5,350 nucleotides of DNA, from positions 1 to 5,350 of the forward strand of contig JAZSEH010000041.1 in assembly GCA_045531585.1 (NCBI GenBank). The letters run 5' to 3'. The first letter of the stretch is position 1. The number at the start of each line of letters is the position of its first letter. The notes beneath the pieces were generated by a model, which ran no database searches, had not been told where the DNA came from, and saw only the letters and a program-made list of their open reading frames with translations. The DNA is from SIG587 sp045531585 (lineage in GTDB: Bacteria > Bacillota > Clostridia > Oscillospirales > Acutalibacteraceae). Below, in pieces: positions 1 to 5,345 of the stretch. The translations under genes and the position numbers were made by a program.

Positions 1-2
1 CC

Positions 3-30
3 GTGAAAAAGCGCATTTGCGCTTTTTCAC
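3..30 (-). terminator. Bidirectional intrinsic terminator-like hairpin
   Basis: A perfect 12-bp inverted repeat (GTGAAAAAGCGC at 3-14, GCGCTTTTTCAC at 19-30) encloses a 4-base loop. The core is GC-rich (GCGC) and is flanked by five A on one side and five T on the other, the usual form of a two-way intrinsic terminator. It would stop minus-strand transcripts leaving the metallo-hydrolase gene, although it lies about 130 bp beyond that gene's stop codon. It could equally stop plus-strand transcripts entering from the left, where the gene lies outside the window. Its right arm can alternatively pair with 145-155. Confidence 0.5.
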
Positions 31-44
31 CAACCTATTTTCAT

Positions 45-141
45 TATCGCACAAAGTGCGATATCATATCGAAGATATATCACCCGTTCTGGATAGGGAC
101 GGATATCATTGAGGCACACTTCCTTACGGAGTGTGCCTCAA
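45..141. repeat. Hairpin array with TGATAT linkers
   Basis: Four short hairpins lie head to tail. A: 45-52 with 56-63, a perfect 8-bp stem with a 3-base loop. B: 66-70 with 74-78, 5 bp. C: 84-90 with 96-102, 7 pairs including G:U wobbles on the plus strand. D: 109-120 with 130-141, a perfect 12-bp stem. Adjacent hairpins are separated by the same hexamer, ATATCA on the plus strand (TGATAT on the minus strand), at 61-66, 77-82 and 103-108. I see no convincing coding frame. From memory, similar hairpin/TGATAT arrays occur in intergenic regions of gut Clostridia, but copy number cannot be judged here. It may be a dispersed, MITE-like palindromic element or a structured RNA. No U-run follows hairpin D on either strand. 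Confidence 0.6.
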
Positions 142-162
142 GAGGGTGAGAAAGCTTTTTTA

Positions 163-894
163 CTAAAGGTTTATTTCCATTCCGTCTGAGGCGCGGAATA
201 CGGAAATTTCGGGCAGGGCCTTTTTCATCTCTAAAACCGAGGCTAAGAAGGTATCGGAATAGTGGTTAAAGCAAAGGCTTTTTAAGTTTTTGTTGTCCTT
301 TATAATGGGCAAAAATGCCGTTGCAGGAAAGTGTGCCGCTTCACATATAGCAAGGTCAAGGGGTGCGTCAAGAACAGAAACGGGGAAATCCTCCTGTGGG
401 CCCCTACCGCACAAATCACCGCTAAAGAGCACGCGCTTACCCTGTGCTTCCACAAGGTAGGCCCAGGAGCAGGCGGTATGCAGGGTTTTAAAGGCGGTCA
501 CCTTAATAATGCCGTCATCAAACAGGGGGCCCTCATTTACGGGAGAAAATTTAAAATCCCGCATTTTAGTGCCGTTAACTCCCAACCATTTCTTTAGGGC
601 GTAAATGGTATTTTCCACAGGCTCAGGCAGAAAAACGGCGGGGTCGGCATTTTTAAAGTACCAGGAGCAAAGGTCTAAAAATGAGACAAGTCCGTTGGTG
701 TGGTCACCGTGCATATGGGTAATAAAAATACCCTTAATGCTCTCTACAGGAATGTTGCGGGTAGCAAGCGATTCGATAGACTGAGTGCCCATATCTATAA
801 AATAACGGTTTTCGCCCACCTCAATAAGGGTGGAGGAGCAACGCCTGTTTGGCTCGGGTACGCCGTGACTTGAACCCAAAAACACTATTTTCAT
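163..894 (-). CDS. Metallo-beta-lactamase-fold hydrolase, RNase Z-like
   Basis: This 243-residue protein is a probable cytosolic, two-zinc hydrolase of the metallo-beta-lactamase superfamily. It opens with the FLGSSHGVP strand-turn typical of the RNase Z-like branch. The HxHxDH signature is H60-M-H62-G-D64-H65. Other likely metal ligands are H139 (TLHT), D160 (FSGD) and H211 (FNHYS). It is shorter than usual RNase Z (about 300 residues), so tRNA 3' processing is not assured. A phosphodiesterase or other small-molecule hydrolase is equally possible, and the substrate is unknown. The start is well supported: GGGAGGT (901-907) lies 6 nt upstream of the ATG. There is no signal peptide or membrane segment. 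The gene has its own promoter and is separated from the upstream pckG by that gene's terminator, so it appears monocistronic. The fold is clear; the function is not. Confidence 0.88.
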   Translation of the reverse strand: MKIVFLGSSHGVPEPNRRCSSTLIEVGENRYFIDMGTQSIESLATRNIPVESIKGIFITHMHGDHTNGLVSFLDLCSWYFKNADPAVFLPEPVENTIYALKKWLGVNGTKMRDFKFSPVNEGPLFDDGIIKVTAFKTLHTACSWAYLVEAQGKRVLFSGDLCGRGPQEDFPVSVLDAPLDLAICEAAHFPATAFLPIIKDNKNLKSLCFNHYSDTFLASVLEMKKALPEISVFRASDGMEINL

Positions 895-925
895 AAAAAT
901 ACCTCCCGCGGGATGACTTTAAAAC

Positions 926-954
926 AGTATACCATAGGGGTGTGGAGAAATCAA
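926..954 (-). promoter_or_regulatory. Sigma-A promoter of the metallo-hydrolase gene
   Basis: Read on the minus strand, TTGATT (949-954) and TATACT (926-931) are separated by exactly 17 bp. A TGG triplet directly before the -10 gives an extended -10 element. The predicted transcription start is near 919, leaving a leader of about 25 nt that contains the GGGAGGT ribosome binding site (901-907). The hexamers match those of the pckG promoter. Confidence 0.75.
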
Positions 955-972
955 TAATTCCGTTTTATCTGT

Positions 973-1005
973 AAAAAAATCTCGCCTCGTTATGAGGCGA
1001 GATTT
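973..1005 (-). terminator. Intrinsic terminator of pckG
   Basis: A perfect 12-bp stem (977-988 with 994-1005) has the loop GTTAT. On the minus strand it begins 12 nt after the pckG stop codon and runs into an uninterrupted U-tract of seven (plus-strand A at 973-979). An A/T-rich stretch on the other side would let it also work on the plus strand, although no plus-strand gene ends here. It insulates pckG from the metallo-hydrolase gene. Confidence 0.9.
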
Positions 1006-1016
1006 AAATTTTTTTA

Positions 1017-2795
1017 TTACTTAAGGTTAGCCTTAAGGGTTTCAAGCTGAGCACGGAGCTCCTCAGGGAGTCTGTCACCAAACTTCTTGTAATGCTCCTC
1101 AATCTCGGCAGCTTCCTTATTCCAAACGTCCTTATCAACGGTAAGGATATCCTTTAAGGTATCCATATCCATATCAAGGTCGGTAAGGTCAATATCCTCA
1201 GGCTTGGGAACGTAACCGATAGCAGTCTCGGTAGCGTCAGCCTTGCCCTCGCAACGGTCAATAATCCAGTTGAGAACGCGCATATTGTCACCAAAGCCGG
1301 GCCAGATGAAGTTGCCTTCGTCATCGGTACGGAACCAGTTAACGTTGAAAATCTTGGGAGCCTTGTCGCCAAGCTTCTCACCCATATCCAGCCAGTGACG
1401 GAAGTAGTCACCCATATGGTAGCCGCAGAAGGGAAGCATAGCCATAGGATCGCGACGAACAACACCAACTGCACCTGCAGCGGCTGCGGTGGTTTCGGAA
1501 GCCATTGCGGAGCCTACGAATACACCGTTGGTCCAATCCTTGGATTGATATACAAGGGGTGCGCACTTTGCACGACGGCCGCCGAATACGATAGCGGAGA
1601 TTCTTACGCCCTGACCCTTATTGAACTCATCAGAGATACAGGGGCAGTTCTCAGCAGGAGCAGTAAAGCGGGAGTTGGGGTGTGCGGCACAGGTAGTTTT
1701 ATCTGCCTTGTTAAACTTAGCAGGATCCCAAGGATTACCCTTCCAATCAAGAGCATTCTCGGGGAGGTTTTTATTAAGGCCTTCCCACCAAACGGTGTTG
1801 TCACTCTGGTCCAGAGCAACGTTGGTGAAGATGGTGTTTTTCTTGGTGGACTCAAGAGCGTTGAAGTTGGAATGCTCGTTGGTGCCGGGGGCAACGCCGA
1901 AGAAGCCGTTCTCGGGGTTAATGGCATAGAGATAACCGTCAGGTCCTATGCGCATCCAGGAAATATCGTCACCAACAGTCCAAATCTTATAGCCCTTATC
2001 GCGGAGATACTTGGGAGGAATAAGCATAGCCAGGTTGGTCTTACCGCAGGCGGAGGGGAATGCAGCGGCGATGTACTTAACCTCGCCCTTAGGATTCTGG
2101 AGGCCTAAAATAAGCATATGCTCAGCCATCCAGCCCTCTTTCCAGCCCTGGAAGGATGCTATACGAAGTGCAAAGCACTTTTTACCCAGAAGAACGTTGC
2201 CGCCGTAACCGGAGTTAACGGAAATAATGGTGTTATCCTCAGGGAAGTGGCAGATGAAACGGTTTTCGGGGTCAATATCGCAACGGGAGTGTAAACCTCT
2301 TACCCAGTCGTTGCTGTCTCCAAGAACCTCAAGCACCTTGTCGCTTACTCTGGTCATAATAAGCATATTAAGAACAACGTAAACCGAATCGGTAATTTCA
2401 ATACCAATCTTAGCAAGAGGGGAGCCGATGGGGCCCATGGAATAGGGGATAATGTACATTGTACGGCCCTTGTAGCTGCCGCGGGCAATTTTGTAAAGCT
2501 TTTCGTACATTTCCTTGGGGTCGCACCAGTTGTTGGTGGGGCCTGCGGTTTCCTTATCTGCAGTACAGATGAAGGTGCGGTCTTCAACACGGGCAACGTC
2601 ATTGGGCTTTGTGCGGTGCAGGTAGCAGCCGGGAAGCTTTTCCTGATTAAGCTCAAAAAGCTCGCCAAGGCGAACAGCCTCTGCGCGAAGCTCGTCACGC
2701 TGCTTGTCACTGCCGTCAACCCACATAACGGTGTCAGGTGTTAACAGCTCTTTCATTTCGTCAAGCCATTTTAATACGGTTTTGTTGTTGGTCAT
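1017..2795 (-). CDS. pckG: Phosphoenolpyruvate carboxykinase (GTP)
   Basis: The enzyme interconverts oxaloacetate + GTP with PEP + CO2 + GDP (EC 4.1.1.32) in the cytosol. At 592 residues it has the normal length of the GTP class. The P-loop is FPSACGKTN (246-254), with the class-specific reactive cysteine C250, K252 and T253. The kinase-2 motif is VGDDISWM (274-281). By motif matching to rat PEPCK, the Mn2+ ligands are K206 (LLGKKCFALR), H226 (AEHMLILG) and D277. R69 (RVED) and the GGRR at 405-408 match substrate-binding arginines. The omega-loop lid is around 432-445 (ASETTAAAA). AAGGAG (2805-2810) lies 9 nt before the ATG. The gene has its own promoter, a likely Rex operator and a strong terminator. 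In fermenting anaerobes the carboxylating direction often feeds succinate formation. The symbol pckA is also used for this class. No damage to the frame is seen. Confidence 0.97.
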   Translation of the reverse strand: MTNNKTVLKWLDEMKELLTPDTVMWVDGSDKQRDELRAEAVRLGELFELNQEKLPGCYLHRTKPNDVARVEDRTFICTADKETAGPTNNWCDPKEMYEKLYKIARGSYKGRTMYIIPYSMGPIGSPLAKIGIEITDSVYVVLNMLIMTRVSDKVLEVLGDSNDWVRGLHSRCDIDPENRFICHFPEDNTIISVNSGYGGNVLLGKKCFALRIASFQGWKEGWMAEHMLILGLQNPKGEVKYIAAAFPSACGKTNLAMLIPPKYLRDKGYKIWTVGDDISWMRIGPDGYLYAINPENGFFGVAPGTNEHSNFNALESTKKNTIFTNVALDQSDNTVWWEGLNKNLPENALDWKGNPWDPAKFNKADKTTCAAHPNSRFTAPAENCPCISDEFNKGQGVRISAIVFGGRRAKCAPLVYQSKDWTNGVFVGSAMASETTAAAAGAVGVVRRDPMAMLPFCGYHMGDYFRHWLDMGEKLGDKAPKIFNVNWFRTDDEGNFIWPGFGDNMRVLNWIIDRCEGKADATETAIGYVPKPEDIDLTDLDMDMDTLKDILTVDKDVWNKEAAEIEEHYKKFGDRLPEELRAQLETLKANLK

Positions 2796-2847
2796 TTTAA
2801 TTTACTCCTTAAAAAGTTTTTTGAAAACTCCAATTTTCTCCTTATAC

Positions 2848-2876
2848 AGTATATCTTATAAAGCCCCAAAAATCAA
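2848..2876 (-). promoter_or_regulatory. Sigma-A promoter of pckG
   Basis: On the minus strand TTGATT (2871-2876) and TATACT (2848-2853) are spaced by 17 bp. The predicted start is near 2841, giving a leader of about 45 nt before the ATG. The promoter lies between the flavoprotein stop codon and pckG, so pckG can be transcribed independently of the upstream gene. I see no strong terminator between the two genes, so readthrough is also possible. Confidence 0.75.
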
Positions 2877-2881
2877 GCAAT

Positions 2882-2899
2882 TTGTAAAAATTTTAACAA
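2882..2899. promoter_or_regulatory. Predicted Rex operator upstream of pckG
   Basis: The 18-bp palindrome TTGTTAAAATTTTTACAA (minus strand) matches the Rex consensus TTGTTAANNNNTTAACAA at 13 of 14 defined positions. Rex is the redox repressor that releases DNA when the NADH/NAD+ ratio is high. The site is 5 bp upstream of the pckG -35 and centred near -49 relative to the predicted start. It sits within a wider 9-bp inverted repeat (2880-2888 with 2904-2912). The match is seen directly; Rex binding and the sign of control are inferred. Confidence 0.6.
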
Positions 2900-2914
2900 T
2901 AGGTTTACAAATAA

Positions 2915-3412
2915 TTATTCCTTTATAAGAATTTTAACAATTTTGCCGAAAATCATATTGTGATAGTCATTATTATACCACTTAAGGGGCTCCTTATCGG
3001 TAAAGCCCTCGGGAACAAAGGGGGCAACGTACTGCTTTTTGCAGACTATAACAAGGCGTGCCTCATTAAAATAAACCGCACCCTCGTCAAATATGGGTGT
3101 CAGCCCCGTTTCGGCGGTTTTATTAACGTCCCTGCCCGATTTACTGCCGCATATTTTGTGTATGTCCTTGTTATCCCCATAGAAGGAAAGAGTGTAGCAA
3201 TCACTTTTGTCAATAAACTCCATTGTGTAACGCTGTGGGCGCACCACCGCCATAGCGGTGTGGTTACCCCACATTTCACCCATAAAGCCCCAGGAGGCGG
3301 TCATCATGTTATAGCCTTCCCCACTTCCTGCGGTTATAAGCATATATTCCTTTGAAATGGCGGAAAAAAGATTATCCTTTAACTGCTCTGCGGTTATTTC
3401 TTTAAAGCTCAT
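2915..3412 (-). CDS. Flavin reductase-like FMN-binding protein
   Basis: This 165-residue soluble protein belongs to the flavin reductase-like (flavoredoxin-type) split-barrel family. Members bind FMN and act as NAD(P)H:flavin oxidoreductases or small electron carriers. Family signatures are the NMMTASWGFMG segment (35-45), VRPQRYT (57-63, flavin phosphate contact region) and the C-terminal HNMIFGKI (151-158). I chose the ATG at 3412, giving MSFKEI. AGAGGTG (3419-3425) is 6 nt upstream of it. An in-frame GTG at 3421 lies inside that ribosome binding site and would add only MFY, so it is an unlikely start. The gene points the same way as pckG, 119 bp upstream of it, and diverges from the Fe-S scaffold-like gene. 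Its substrate or redox partner cannot be deduced. No clear promoter was found for it. Confidence 0.88.
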   Translation of the reverse strand: MSFKEITAEQLKDNLFSAISKEYMLITAGSGEGYNMMTASWGFMGEMWGNHTAMAVVRPQRYTMEFIDKSDCYTLSFYGDNKDIHKICGSKSGRDVNKTAETGLTPIFDEGAVYFNEARLVIVCKKQYVAPFVPEGFTDKEPLKWYNNDYHNMIFGKIVKILIKE

Positions 3413-3440
3413 ATAAAACACCTCTTTTATATTTTATATG
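3410..3440 (-). promoter_or_regulatory. Start-codon inverted repeat of the flavoprotein gene
   Basis: CATATAAAA (3410-3418) and TTTTATATG (3432-3440) form a perfect 9-bp inverted repeat. In the minus-strand RNA the start codon would be paired in the stem, and the AGAGGTG ribosome binding site (3419-3425) would lie in the 13-nt loop. The stem is nearly all A:U and so weak. It may be a translational control element, a DNA operator, or chance in AT-rich sequence. Confidence 0.3.
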
Positions 3441-3475
3441 AAAAGAAAGAATAAAACAACCGTGATTTTATATAA

Positions 3476-3493
3476 TTGTTAAATTTTTATCTT
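3476..3493 (+). promoter_or_regulatory. Degenerate Rex-like site in the divergent region
   Basis: TTGTTAAATTTTTATCTT has a perfect left Rex half-site (TTGTTAA) but only 4 of 7 matches in the right half, so 11 of 14 overall. It lies 15 bp upstream of the -35 of the scaffold-like/GGGtGRT operon and also upstream of the flavoprotein gene. The region is AT-rich, so a chance match is quite possible. Confidence 0.25.
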
Positions 3494-3508
3494 TTTGCAG
3501 TTTTTCTA

Positions 3509-3536
3509 TTGAGTTTTTTTAAGTTTTTGGTATAAT
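3509..3536 (+). promoter_or_regulatory. Promoter of the scaffold-like/GGGtGRT operon
   Basis: TTGAGT (3509-3514) is followed after 16 bp by a consensus TATAAT (3531-3536), preceded by TGG as an extended -10. The predicted start is near 3543, giving a leader of about 43 nt with AAAGGAG (3572-3578) placed 7 nt before the ATG. This is the strongest promoter seen on the plus strand. Confidence 0.75.
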
Positions 3537-3585
3537 GGTATATGGTCGAATTTTGTAATTCACGCACAAAGAAAGGAGTTTACTT

Positions 3586-4278
3586 ATGAAATACTCACAT
3601 GAAGTAGAAAAAATGTGTCCTCTTGCTAAGGGCGCATACCACGGTCCCGCTCCTATTCCTCAGGAGGGTCAGTGGACTCAGGTAAAAGAAGTTAAGGACG
3701 TTTCCGGTCTTACCCACGGTGTGGGCTGGTGTGCACCTCAGCAGGGTGCCTGCAAGCTTACCCTTAACGTTAAGGAAGGCGTTATAGAGGAGGCTCTGGT
3801 TGAGACTCTGGGCTGCTCCGGTATGACCCACTCTGCCGCTATGGCTTCTGAAATTCTTGTTGGCAAGACCATTCTTGAGGCTCTTAATACTGACCTTGTT
3901 TGTGATGCTATAAACACCGCTATGAGGGAGTTATTCCTCCAGATTGTTTACGGTCGTACACAGACCGCTTTCTCTGAGGACGGTCTGCCCATCGGTGCAG
4001 GCATGGAGGACCTTGGTAAGGGTCTCCGCTCACAGGTTGGTACCACCTATGCCACCAAGGCAAAGGGCCCCCGTTACCTTGAGCTTGCTGAAGGCTATAT
4101 CACCAAGATTGCCGTTGATAAGGACGACCAGATTACAGGCTACAAGTTTGTTCACCTTGGTAAGATGATGGATATGATCAAAAAGGGTATGGACGCTAAT
4201 GAGGCTCTTGCTAAGGCCAGCGGCCAGTACGGACGTGTTGATGACGCTGCAAGGCTCATCGACCCCAGAGAAGAATAA
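3586..4278 (+). CDS. NifU/IscU-like Fe-S scaffold homologue
   Basis: This 230-residue soluble protein contains an IscU/NifU N-terminal-type domain at about 45-125, ending in a family-specific C-terminal part (about 130-230) that plain IscU lacks. The fold signature is GACKLTLNVKEGVIEEA (54-70) followed by VETLGCSGMTHSA (72-84). C77 matches the second cluster cysteine of E. coli IscU (C63). The other canonical positions look changed: by alignment of the KL strand, IscU C37 falls on a Gln. The region around IscU C106 reads GRTQTAF (123-129) with no cysteine. Other cysteines are C11, C49, C56 and C106. It may therefore hold a cluster differently or serve one client only. No cysteine desulfurase gene is nearby. 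It is the first gene of a two-gene operon with the GGGtGRT gene, 19 bp downstream. Codon use (AAG, GCT, GGT, CTT) suggests high expression. Confidence 0.82.
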   Translation: MKYSHEVEKMCPLAKGAYHGPAPIPQEGQWTQVKEVKDVSGLTHGVGWCAPQQGACKLTLNVKEGVIEEALVETLGCSGMTHSAAMASEILVGKTILEALNTDLVCDAINTAMRELFLQIVYGRTQTAFSEDGLPIGAGMEDLGKGLRSQVGTTYATKAKGPRYLELAEGYITKIAVDKDDQITGYKFVHLGKMMDMIKKGMDANEALAKASGQYGRVDDAARLIDPREE

Positions 4279-4297
4279 TTAAGGGAGGAAAATAACA

Positions 4298-5296
4298 ATG
4301 GCATTATTTGAAAGTTATGAAAGACGCATTGACCAAATCAATGCTGAGCTTGCTAAACACGGCATTTCCTCCATTGAGGAAGCTAAGAAGATCTGCGACG
4401 ATGCAGGAGTAGATGCTTACAATATTGTTAAGGGCATTCAGCCCATCTGCTTTGAGAATGCTTGCTGGGCCTACGTTGTAGGCTGTGCAATCGCCATTAA
4501 GGATAAGGCTGCAAGCGCTGCTGAGGCTGCCGAGAAAATCGGTCTTGGCCTCCAGTCCTTCTGCATCCCCGGCTCCGTTGCTGATGACCGTAAGGTTGGT
4601 CTTGGTCACGGTAACCTTGGCGCAATGCTTCTCCGTGATGAAACCAAGTGCTTTGCATTCCTTGCAGGTCACGAGTCCTTCGCCGCTGCTGAGGGTGCTA
4701 TCGGTCTTGCAAAGAGCGCTAACAAGGCAAGAAAAGAGCCCCTCCGCGTTATCCTTAACGGTCTCGGTAAGGATGCCGCTAAGATAATTTCCCGTATCAA
4801 CGGCTTTACCTATGTTCAGACCAAGTTTGACTACTATACAGGTAAGGTTAATGTTGTTGAAGAGATTGCTTATTCCGACGGTGAGCGTGCAAAGGTTCGC
4901 TGCTACGGTGCAGACGATGTTCGCGAAGGCGTTGCAATTATGCATCTTGAGGGTGTTGACGTTTCCATCACCGGTAACTCCACCAACCCCACCCGCTTCC
5001 AGCATCCCGTTGCAGGTACCTACAAGAAGGAATGCATCGAGCAGGGTAAGAAGTACTTCTCCGTTGCATCCGGTGGTGGTACTGGTAGAACACTGCATCC
5101 GGATAACATGGCAGCAGGTCCTGCTTCCTACGGTATGACCGATACCATGGGACGTATGCACTCTGACGCACAGTTTGCAGGTTCCTCTTCCGTTCCCGCA
5201 CACGTTGAGATGATGGGCTTCCTGGGCGCTGGCAACAACCCCATGGTCGGTATGACTGTCGCAGTTGCTGTCGCTACCGCCGAGGCACTCAAGTAA
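4298..5296 (+). CDS. GGGtGRT family protein, function unknown
   Basis: This 332-residue protein belongs to the uncharacterised GGGtGRT family (Pfam), and its length is what I recall as typical for that family. The name-giving motif GGGTGRT is at 259-265, followed by the glycine-, histidine- and methionine-rich HPDNMAAGPASYGMTDTMGRMHSD (in two parts, 267-279 and 280-290). Cysteines are C33, C51, C56, C63, C89, C118, C202 and C246. C51, C56 and C63 cluster in one segment and could bind a metal or cluster, but this is not shown. The C-terminal end (about 315-331) is hydrophobic and alanine/valine-rich without a charged flank, more like a buried helix than a membrane anchor. GGGAGG (4283-4288) is 9 nt before the ATG. 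It is translated from the same mRNA as the scaffold-like protein, so a physical or cofactor partnership is likely. Codon use is strongly biased, with most lysines AAG. Confidence 0.88.
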   Translation: MALFESYERRIDQINAELAKHGISSIEEAKKICDDAGVDAYNIVKGIQPICFENACWAYVVGCAIAIKDKAASAAEAAEKIGLGLQSFCIPGSVADDRKVGLGHGNLGAMLLRDETKCFAFLAGHESFAAAEGAIGLAKSANKARKEPLRVILNGLGKDAAKIISRINGFTYVQTKFDYYTGKVNVVEEIAYSDGERAKVRCYGADDVREGVAIMHLEGVDVSITGNSTNPTRFQHPVAGTYKKECIEQGKKYFSVASGGGTGRTLHPDNMAAGPASYGMTDTMGRMHSDAQFAGSSSVPAHVEMMGFLGAGNNPMVGMTVAVAVATAEALK

Positions 5297-5319
5297 TTAA
5301 AAAAACACTGAAATAAAGA

Positions 5320-5345
5320 AGCTCCTGGTTGTATAACCGGGAGCT
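5320..5345 (+). terminator. Likely terminator of the scaffold-like/GGGtGRT operon
   Basis: An 11-pair stem (5320-5330 with 5335-5345, one G:U pair) has the loop GTAT. It starts 23 bp after the GGGtGRT stop codon and is preceded by an A-rich stretch. The sequence after the stem is GTTTA, and the window ends there, so the length of the U-tract cannot be seen. Position and stem strength suit the end of the two-gene operon. Confidence 0.7.

Noticed and set aside
109..141. Hairpin D as the terminator of the metallo-hydrolase gene.
   Set aside because: The 12-bp stem is strong, but on the minus strand it is followed by ATGATATCC with no U-tract. The hairpin at 3-30 is the better candidate.
331..597. 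An 88-codon plus-strand frame opposite the metallo-hydrolase gene.
   Set aside because: It is antisense to the zinc-ligand region of a recognisable enzyme and has no supporting start signals.
1395..2108. A 237-codon plus-strand open frame inside pckG.
   Set aside because: It is antisense to the P-loop and lid region of a well-conserved enzyme. Its translation is featureless and no promoter or ribosome binding site precedes it.
2880..2912. The 9-bp inverted repeat after the flavoprotein stop as an intrinsic terminator.
   Set aside because: Its stem is almost entirely A:T with a 15-base loop, and it lacks a GC core. The Rex operator explanation fits better.
3419..3421. GTG as the start of the flavoprotein gene.
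   Set aside because: The codon lies within the AGAGGTG ribosome binding site that is correctly spaced for the ATG at 3412.
3431..3472. Candidate promoters for the flavoprotein gene: TTGTTT-17-TAAAAT (3431-3459) and a TATAAA at 3467-3472.
   Set aside because: The first would start transcription about at the ribosome binding site (near 3424). The second has no recognisable -35. The region is too AT-rich to choose.
4304..5203. A 299-codon open frame on the minus strand opposite the GGGtGRT gene.
   Set aside because: It mirrors the strongly biased codon use of the sense gene, gives an implausible Cys/Thr/Asn-rich protein, and has no ribosome binding site or family match. The sense protein is a clear family member.
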